This document shows positions 59,001 through 64,000 of a stretch of DNA of 64,000 bases, piece after piece (within the stretch, counting starts at the first letter, position 1; each line of letters begins with the position of its first letter). The translations under genes were made by a program, and so were the position numbers. Source of the stretch: Apteryx mantelli (taxonomy: Eukaryota; Chordata; Aves; Apterygiformes; Apterygidae). The stretch is from contig NC_090011.1 in assembly GCF_036417845.1 (NCBI RefSeq), positions 2,252,726 through 2,316,725 of the forward strand. The letters are read 5' to 3'. The notes under the pieces are model-generated. The model worked only from the letters and a program-made list of their open reading frames with translations. It did not search any database and had not been told where the DNA came from.

Positions 59001-62000
59001 ACCACGCCGGCCACCTGGATCACCGGGTCCTGCTCGGGCTCCGGGAACACGCCTGCGGGCGGCACGGTGAGGACCGGATCCCACCGGATCCCACCGGATC
59101 CCGCCAGATCCCCCTGGACCCCCCCAGACCCCCCAGGCCGCAGCACCACGCCGGCCACCTGGATCACCGGGTCCTGCTCGGGCTCCGGGAACACGCCTGC
59201 GGGCGGCACGGTGAGGACCGGATCCCACCGGATCCCACCGGACTTCCCCGGATTCCCCCCAGAGCTCCCCTGGATCCCGCCGGACCCCCTTGGAGTCGTC
59301 CGACCCCCCCCCACCGCCCTCCTGCCCCCCGAAAGCCTCCTGAGCCCCTAAACTGCCCCAGCTTCCTCCTGCTCCAATTACCCCCCTCCAGGCCCCCTTC
59401 TTGCCCCCTTCCTGCCCCCCCAGCCCCCCTCCTACTCTATTGCCCCCCTCCTGCCCCCCATTGCCCGTTCTGCCCCTCTCCTGCCCCCATTGCCCCCTTC
59501 CTGCCCCTTATTGCCCCCCTTGCTCCCCATTACCCTCCCCAGCCCCAAAGTGCCCCTGCTGCCCCCCATTGCCCCCTTCCTGCCCCCCTCTCACTCCTAT
59601 TGCCCCCTTCCTGCCCCTGTTTGCCCCCCGGCCCCCGTTTACCCTCCTTGGCCCCTGTTTGCCCCTCTCCTGCTCCCCATTTCCCCCCCCGGCCCTGTTC
59701 GCCCCCTTCCTGCACCTGTTGCTCCCCCCTGGCCCCCGTCTGCCCCCTTCCTGCCCCTATTTACCCCTCCTGCTCCCCCCTGTTCGCCCCCCCCAGCCCC
59801 ATTTGCCCCCCCCCCAGCGCCGTACCCTTGCGGCCGGCGCACTCGATGTCGAAGCTGAGCAGGCGCAGGGGGGCCAGGCGCTGCCAGGCGCCCTCGGGGG
59901 GGGGGGGCTGCCGAATGCCCCCCCAGCCCCCCTGTTTGCCCCCCCGGCCCCGTTTGCCCCCCCCCCCGGCGCCGTACCCTTGCGGCCGGCGCACTCGATG
60001 TCGAAGCTGAGCAGGCGCAGGGGGGCCAGGCGCTGCCAGGCGCCCTCCGGGGGGGGGGGGGGTGGCTGCCGAATGCCCCCCCAGCCCCCCTGTTTGCCCC
60101 CCCCGGCCCCGTTTGCCCCCCCCAGCCCCGTTTGCCCCCCCCCCCCGGCGCCGTACCCTTGCGGCCGGCGCACTCGATGTCGAAGCTGAGCAGGCGCAGG
60201 GGGGCCAGGCGCTGCCAGGCGCCCTCGGGGGGGGGGGTGGCTGCCGAATGCCCCCCCCCAGCCCCCCTGTTTGCCCCCCCCGGCCCCCCCGTTTGCCCCC
60301 CCCGGCCCCGTTTGCCCCCCCCCGGCGCCGTACCCTTGCGGCCGGCGCACTCGATGTCGAAGCTGAGCAGGCGCAGGGGGGCCAGGCGCTGCCAGGCGCC
60401 CTCGGGGGGGGGGGGGCTGCCGAATGCCCCCCCAGCCCCCCTGTTTGCCCCCCCCGGCCCCGTTTGCCCCCCCCCGGCCCCGTTTGCCCCCCCCCGGCGC
60501 CGTACCCTTGCGGCCGGCGCACTCGATGTCGAAGCTGAGCAGGCGCAGGGGGGCCAGGCGCTGCCAGGCGCCCTCGGGGGGGGGGGCTGCCGAATGCCCC
60601 CCCAGCCCCCCTGTTTGCCCCCCCCGGCCCCCCTGTTTGCCCCCCCCGGCCCCGTTTGCCCCCCCCCGGCGCCGTACCCTTGCGGCCGGCGCACTCGATG
60701 TCGAAGCTGAGCAGGCGCAGGGGGGCCAGGCGCTGCCAGGCGCCCTCGGGGGGGGGGGGCTGCCGAATGCCCCCCCGGCCCCCCTGTTTGCCCCCCCAGC
60801 CCCCCTGTTTGCCCCTCCCAGCCCCGTTTGCCCCCCCCGGCCCCGTTTGCCCCCCCCCGGCGCCGTACCCTTGCGGCCGGCGCACTCGATGTCGAAGCTG
60901 AGCAGGCGCAGGGGGGCCAGGCGCTGCCAGGCGCCCTCGGGGGGGGGGGGGCTGCCGAATGCCCCCCCAGCCCCCCTGTTTGCCCCCCCGGCCCGTTTGC
61001 CCCCCCCCCCGGCGCCGTACCCTTGCGGCCGGCGCACTCGATGTCGAAGCTGAGCAGGCGCAGGGGGGCCAGGCGCTGCAGGCGCCCTCCGGGGGGGGGG
61101 GGGTGGCTGCCGAATGCCCCCCCAGCCCCCCTGTTTGCCCCCCCGGCCCCGTTTGCCCCCCCAGCCCCGTTTGCCCCCCCCCGGCGCCGTACCCTTGCGG
61201 CCGGCGCACTCGATGTCGAAGCTGAGCAGGCGCAGGGGGGCCAGGCGCTGCCAGGCGCCCTCGGGGGGGGGGGTGGCTGCCGAATGCCCCCCCCCAGCCC
61301 CCCTGTTTGCCCCCCCCGGCCCCCCCGTTTGCCCCCCCCGGCCCCGTTTGCCCCCCCCCGGCGCCGTACCCTTGCGGCCGGCGCACTCGATGTCGAAGCT
61401 GAGCAGGCGCAGGGGGGCCAGGCGCTGCCAGGCGCCCTCGGGGGGGGGGGGCTGCCGAATGCCCCCCCAGCCCCCCTGTTTGCCCCCCCCGGCCCCGTTT
61501 GCCCCCCCCCCGGCCCCGTTTGCCCCCCCCCGGCGCCGTACCCTTGCGGCCGGCGCACTCGATGTCGAAGCTGAGCAGGCGCAGGGGGGCCAGGCGCTGC
61601 CAGGCGCCCTCGGGGGGGGGGGGCTGCCGAATGCCCCCCCAGCCCCCCTGTTTGCCCCCCCCGGCCCCCCTGTTTGCCCCCCCCGGCCCCGTTTGCCCCC
61701 CCCCGGCGCCGTACCCTTGCGGCCGGCGCACTCGATGTCGAAGCTGAGCAGGCGCAGGGGGGCCAGGCGCTGCCAGGCGCCCTCGGGGGGGGGGGGCTGC
61801 CGAATGCCCCCCCGGCCCCCCTGTTTGCCCCCCCAGCCCCCCTGTTTGCCCCCCCCAGCCCCGTTTGCCCCCCCCGGCGCCGTACCCTTGCGGCCGGCGC
61901 ACTCGATGTCGAAGCTGAGCAGGCGCAGGGGGGCCAGGCGCTGCCAGGCGCCCTCGGGGGGGCGGCTCTCGAACGCCGTCCAGGCCACGTCGGCCTCCAG

Positions 62001-64000
62001 CTGGCAGAGGGTGGCGCGGGGGGCCCCGCGGGGGGGGCCCCGCCGCCGCCGCCCCCCCGTCCCCCCCCCGCAGCCGGTACTGCCCCGCCGGCAGCTCCAC
62101 CCAGCTGCAGCCCACCACCTCGCGGTCCACCATGAACCTGGCGCCGGAGAGCGGCGGCGTGGGGGCGCGGAGCCGGGGGGCGGCGCGGCGGCGTGGGGGG
62201 CAGGAGCGGGGGGATGGGGGGGGCGGGGGGGACGGGGGGCAGGAGCAGCAGGATGTGGGGAGCAGGAGGGGGGGGACAGGGGCAGAACCGGGGGGCAGAA
62301 CCGGGGAATGTGGGGGTCGGGGGGGGCAGGGGGGGCAGGACTGGGGGGCAGGAGCAGGCAGCGCGGCAGGGTGGGGGGCAGGAGCAGGGGGGACGGGGGG
62401 CACCGCGAGGGGGACGGGGGGCAGAATCAGGGGGGCAGGAGAAGCACGATGGGGGGGTCGGGGGGGTCGGGGGGCAGGAGCAGGGGGCAGGAGCGGGGGG
62501 GACGGGGGGCAGGAGCTGGAGAGGCCCTGGGGGTGGATGGGGGGGGCCCTGGGGGTTAGTTTGGGCCCTGAAAGGTGCAGTTTGGCCCCGGGGGGGCAGT
62601 TTAGGGGCCCAGAGCAGTTTGGGAACCCTGGGGGGGGCAGTTGAGACCCTCGGGGGGCAGTTTGGGGACCCTGGGGGCAATTTTGGGCCCCGAGGGGGGG
62701 CGCTTGGGGGGGCAGGGGCAGTTCAGGGATCCCAGGGGGCATCTGGGACCTGGGGCAGGGAGCAGTTTGGACCCCAGGGGAGGGCAGGGGGGGCAGTTTA
62801 GACCCCAGGGGGGCAGTTTGGGACCCCGGGGGGGGGGCAGGGGGCAGTTTGGGACCCCGGGGGCGGGGGGGGGGGGCAGTTTGGGACCCCAGGGCAGGCG
62901 GGGCAGTTTGGGACCCCAGGGGAGGGCAGAGGGGGCAGTTTAGACCCCAGGGGGGGCAGTTTGGGACCCCGGGGGAGGAGGGGGGGCAGTTTGGGACCCC
63001 GGGGAGGGGTGGGGCAGTTTGGGACCCCGGGGCAGAGCGGGGGGGGGCAGCGCGGGGGCCCCCACCTGATCTCGAAGTCGATGTTGGCCTCGAAGGGGGG
63101 GGCGGGCTGCACCCCCAGCGCCCCCCAGCGCAGCCCCTGCTCCAGCAGCCGCCGCGCCGGCGCCACGAGCCGCGGCAGCGCCAGCAGCACCCGCACGAAG
63201 GCGCCGCGCCGCTGCCCCCGGTACCCCAGCATGCCTGGGGGGGGCAGAACGGCGTGGGGGGGGCAAAAACGGCGTGGGGGGGGGGCAACACGGCTCCGGG
63301 GGGGGCAAAAACGGCGGGGGGGGGGCGAAAACGGCGCCACGAGCCGCGGCAGCGCGCAGCAGCACCCGCACGAAGGCGCCGCGCCGCTGCCCCCGGTACC
63401 CCAGCATGCCTGGGGGGGGGCAGAACGGCGTGGGGGGGGGGCAACACGGCGTGGGGGGGGGCAAAAACGGCAGGGGGGGCAAAAAACGGCGGGGGGGGGC
63501 GAAAACGGCGCCACGAGCCGCGGCAGCGCCAGCAGCACCCGCACGAAGGCGCCGCGCCGCTGCCCCCGGTACCCCAGCATGCCTGGGGGGGGGCAACACG
63601 GCGTGGGGGGGGGGGGCAACACGGCGTGGGGGGGGGCAACACGGCTCGGGGGGGGCAAAAACGGCGGGGGGGGGCAAAAAAACGGCGCCACGAGCCGCGG
63701 CAGCGCCAGCAGCACCTGCACGAAGGCGCCGCGCCGCTGCCCCCGGTACCCCAGCATGCCTGGGGGGGGGGGCAGAACGGCGTGGGGGGGGGGCAGAACG
63801 GCGTGGGGGGGGGGGCAGAACGGCGTGGGGGGGCAACACGGCTCGGGGGGGGGGGCAAAAAACGGCGTGGGGGGGGCGAAAACGGCGCCACGAGCCGCGG
63901 CAGCGCCAGCAGCACCCGCACGAAGGCGCCGCGCCGCTGCCCCCGGTACCCCAGCATGCCTGGGGGGGGCAACACGGCGTGGGGGGGGGGCAACACGGCG
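44008..64000 (-). CDS. POLD1: POLD1 (DNA polymerase delta catalytic subunit), all but the first exons
   Basis: B-family replicative polymerase with proofreading exonuclease, the catalytic core of Pol delta on PCNA. Twenty-one exons are visible, from 63066-63234 (human residues about 190 onward) to 44008-44103. All landmarks appear in order: Exo I FDIEC, Exo [11 protein letters not shown], Exo III YCLKDAF, Pol motif [12 protein letters not shown], motif [13 protein letters not shown], motif C YGDTDS, CysA (CVGC, CDFC) and CysB (CQRC, CTSRDC). Five exons (61886-62137, 54546-54663, 52628-52774, 48156-48257, 44008-44103) are each one base out of the frame set by their neighbours. Most introns carry minisatellites or copies of the adjacent exon edge. 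The N-terminal exons lie right of the window. SPIB follows on the same strand, as in human. Confidence 0.96.
44110..44650. repeat. POLD1 last-intron minisatellite
   Basis: Units of 12-30 bp, 'gacatcagggacagcgttgg' and 'cgggggatgttggggac', about twenty copies. Confidence 0.88.
44990..45565. repeat. POLD1 intron with CCCAGGCGTCCGG core repeats
   Basis: About thirteen units of 40-65 bp, each 'aggggcccaggcgtccgggg' plus a C/T-rich spacer. Confidence 0.88.
45625..46536 (-). repeat. Copies of the POLD1 CysA-exon donor end (four extra)
   Basis: The 3' end of exon 46537-46650 with its donor ('gctcaccgtcgcggggcagc') recurs at about 45953, 46109, 46264 and 46399. Each is followed by 'agggcccaggctgggcaggg' and a G-rich spacer with 'gtttttggggtcccccc'. 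Unit about 135-155 bp. 45625-45950 is a G-rich lead-in. Confidence 0.92.
46780..47323 (-). repeat. Copies of the POLD1 exon 47324-47456 donor end (two extra)
   Basis: 'gtcgctcacgcagcaggac' plus about 35 bases of exon sequence recurs at about 46950-47000 and 47135-47190. Unit about 185 bp with spacer 'ggggggtcccgggggg'. Confidence 0.9.
47540..48130. repeat. POLD1 intron minisatellite
   Basis: Short units such as 'gtgtccccagggtcccccca' and 'cagtgtccctgctgcccccc', 12-45 bp, with higher-order blocks of about 180 bp. Confidence 0.85.
48280..48650 (-). repeat. Copy of the POLD1 exon 48651-48803 donor end
   Basis: A second copy of 'ggggtgtcacctctcggcca' with the next 35 bases of exon lies at about 48460-48515. 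The interval is filled with 'tttttgggtccccgttt' units. Confidence 0.88.
48840..49379 (-). repeat. Two copies of the POLD1 exon 49380-49555 donor end
   Basis: 'caccggtcgacgaggaggcg' continuing to 'caggcaggtggcga' recurs at about 49068-49105 and 49221-49260. The two spacers ('ccccaggcaccacgaccccc') are nearly identical. Unit about 155 bp. Confidence 0.92.
49560..49735 (-). repeat. Copy of the POLD1 exon 49380-49555 acceptor end
   Basis: The first roughly 62 bases of the exon with its acceptor ([20 protein letters not shown]) recur at about 49647-49710. The exon therefore has junction copies on both sides. Confidence 0.93.
49740..50274. repeat. POLD1 intron repeats
   Basis: C-rich to 49880, then units of 'ggggacacgttggggacacc' and 'gatgcagtgacacattgggg' to 50270. 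Confidence 0.85.
50414..50897 (-). repeat. Copy of the POLD1 motif C exon acceptor end
   Basis: At about 50549-50595 the acceptor and first roughly 40 bases of exon 50275-50412 recur, encoding [13 protein letters not shown], including both catalytic aspartates. Spacer repeats are 'ccccccaaaacccccggga'. Unit about 183 bp. Confidence 0.92.
51000..51612. repeat. POLD1 intron repeats
   Basis: Units of 'ccgtggggcagccatggggc', about 12-25 bp, from about 51260. The first part is ordinary GC-rich intron. Confidence 0.8.
51613..52627 (-). repeat. Copies of the POLD1 motif B exon donor end (six extra, XYXY order)
   Basis: The donor and last roughly 50-60 bases of exon 52628-52774 recur with starts near 51608, 51772, 51938, 52115, 52272 and 52448. 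Unit about 157-177 bp. The copies at 51938 and 52272 share 'ccgcaccgtgcaggacggcc'; those at 52115 and 52448 share 'ccccactgcgcaggacagct', giving XYXY. Five of the six copies read ATCTCCCAG before the donor, the expected I-S-Q end, whereas the full exon reads ATCTCCAG. Confidence 0.93.
52780..53560 (-). repeat. POLD1 intron with a copy of exon 53583-53696's donor end
   Basis: 52980-53420 is C-rich with 'cccccctgggacccccaaac' units. At 53425-53480 'cacctcttgcgggcggccag' to 'cctcgggcagcagcg' copies the donor end of the exon. Unit about 155 bp. Confidence 0.88.
53730..54545. repeat. Two adjoining POLD1 intron minisatellites
   Basis: 53730-54090: units of about 43 bp, 'ccccacggcgccccccgagt' and 'gccccccgccggccc'. 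54110-54540: units of about 20 bp, 'cccagtgccccccagttcct'. Confidence 0.88.
54890..55278. repeat. POLD1 intron minisatellite, about 62 bp
   Basis: Seven units with 'ccctgttcctccaggtccct' and 'cctggtggccccacggcccc'. Confidence 0.88.
55700..56112. repeat. POLD1 intron repeats with a partial exon-end copy
   Basis: 'acctggaggaggtcgaa' at about 55789-55806 copies the donor end of exon 56113-56253. 55860-56110 is a 12-18-bp array of 'ccgtgtccgtgtccccc'. Confidence 0.8.
56270..56934 (-). repeat. POLD1 intron repeats with a copy of exon 56935-57039's donor end
   Basis: 56275-56540: 'gcaggaaccgccccgacggg' units. At about 56752-56795 'gggtaccttgagcacctggg' and the next 20 bases copy the donor end of the Exo II exon, about 180 bp from the true donor. 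The rest is 'gccgtggggcgg'. Confidence 0.85.
57050..57415. repeat. POLD1 intron minisatellite, 60-bp unit
   Basis: Five almost identical 60-bp units: 'gggcacccaaagacccccag', 'aaaacccccagggaccccc'. It is followed by C-rich sequence to 57590. Confidence 0.9.
57758..59230 (-). repeat. POLD1 exon-acceptor array (ten extra copies), ABCDA higher-order repeat
   Basis: The acceptor and first roughly 62 bases of exon 57591-57757 ([18 protein letters not shown]) recur ten times to about 59204, mean unit 144.7 bp. Spacer types read from the true exon outwards are A, B, C, D, A, A, B, C, D, A plus an edge unit. A has 'gaggaccgg'; B and D have 'gaggaacgg'; D also has 'ccaccagatccc'; C has 'cagacccccccggagccccc'. 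So a five-monomer block of about 725 bp is duplicated. Confidence 0.95.
59240..59815. repeat. POLD1 intron C-rich repeats between two exon arrays
   Basis: Loose units of 'cccccttcctgcccccattg', 15-30 bp. No exon is seen. Confidence 0.75.
59820..61885 (-). repeat. POLD1 Exo I exon array (twelve extra copies) with six-monomer higher-order repeat
   Basis: The last roughly 72 bases of exon 61886-62137 with its donor recur twelve times, each encoding [20 protein letters not shown] and AGRKG. 'actcgatg' starts at 59843, 59993, 60172, 60349, 60521, 60693, 60884, 61036, 61208, 61385, 61557 and 61730; the true exon is at 61903. Spacings run 150,179,177,172,172,191 then 152,172,177,172,173,173. Units 2 and 8 share 'cctccggggg'; units 3 and 9 share 'gggtggctgccgaatgcccc'. 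Two six-monomer blocks of about 1.03 kb are implied. Confidence 0.95.
62150..63065. repeat. POLD1 intron G-rich repeats
   Basis: 62150-62520: 'ggggggcaggagcagg' units. 62560-63050: units of about 28-35 bp, 'gggcagtttgggaccccggg'. Confidence 0.85.
63235..64000 (-). repeat. POLD1 exon-acceptor array (four extra copies), continues off the right edge
   Basis: The acceptor and first roughly 73 bases of exon 63066-63234 ([25 protein letters not shown]) recur near 63340-63410, 63510-63583, 63686-63760 and 63888-63961. Unit about 176 bp, spacers 'ggggggcaacacggcgtggg' and 'ggggcgaaaacggcg'. The array is still running at the window edge. Confidence 0.93.

Larger units (their letters stand above)
55279..63234 (-). 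other. POLD1: POLD1 exons for the N-terminal and proofreading exonuclease domains
   Basis: 63066-63234 ([28 protein letters not shown]); 61886-62137 ([45 protein letters not shown]); 57591-57757 ([38 protein letters not shown]); 56935-57039 ([35 protein letters not shown]); 56113-56253 ([22 protein letters not shown]); 55576-55686 ([31 protein letters not shown]); 55279-55470 ([33 protein letters not shown]). In the second exon the frame is lost inside a G/C-rich stretch between GQYRLR and [11 protein letters not shown], which also differs in length from human. Confidence 0.94.

Noticed and set aside
57480-59228. A 582-residue repeat protein containing many copies of [18 protein letters not shown]
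   Set aside because: It is the POLD1 exon-acceptor array read without splicing. Each copy sits behind a splice acceptor and is joined by intron spacer.
57757-61900. CRISPR-like pattern of regular repeats and spacers
   Set aside because: Units are exon-intron edges of a vertebrate gene, spacers are near-identical to each other, and no cas genes exist.
59639-63996. Open frames of 1013 and 1411 residues on the minus strand across the POLD1 arrays
   Set aside because: They read through introns and repeated exon edges in changing frames. The real product is the spliced POLD1; stop-poor C/G-rich repeats give long frames on every strand.

Overview
The window looks like a bird (or other sauropsid) chromosome segment of the very GC-rich, gene-dense, tandem-repeat-filled kind found on avian dot microchromosomes. 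The evidence is gene content, compact genes with short exons, pervasive G/C homopolymers and CpG-rich promoters, and the absence of any SINE, LINE or LTR element I can recognise. All genes were identified by recalling the human proteins and matching spliced exons. No search was run.

Layout, left to right: MBOAT7 (minus, exons 1-6, runs off the left edge); a head-to-head promoter region; TSEN34 (plus); GRWD1 (minus, convergent with TSEN34); GRIN2D (minus); about 6 kb of upstream sequence with no recognised gene; a 200-N assembly gap; PRMT1 (minus, only its first exons, cut by the gap); SPIB (minus); POLD1 (minus, 21 exons, runs off the right edge without its first exons). In human these genes lie on 19q13.33-q13.42. 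The neighbour pairs MBOAT7/TSEN34, GRIN2D/GRWD1 and POLD1/SPIB are conserved, but the blocks are arranged differently. The genes do not form one pathway: phospholipid remodelling, tRNA splicing, ribosome assembly, a glutamate receptor, arginine methylation, a B-cell transcription factor and the replicative polymerase delta.

The most striking feature is a class of tandem arrays built from exon-intron junctions. At many exons of TSEN34, GRIN2D, PRMT1 and POLD1 (and once in GRWD1), a splice site plus roughly 20-80 bases of exon is repeated with adjoining intron in units of about 125-190 bp, always on the intron side of one full exon. The largest are the POLD1 exon with the Exo I motif FDIEC (13 copies) and the next exon (11 copies). 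Four arrays show higher-order structure: a six-monomer block in the Exo I array, an ABCDA block in the next, XYXY in a palm exon, and ABABA in TSEN34.

Most remaining intron and UTR sequence is ordinary minisatellite. MBOAT7 (visible part), GRWD1, GRIN2D and SPIB read cleanly when spliced. POLD1, PRMT1 and TSEN34 show single-base frame slips in or next to G/C runs or repeats, which are more likely assembly errors than real lesions.
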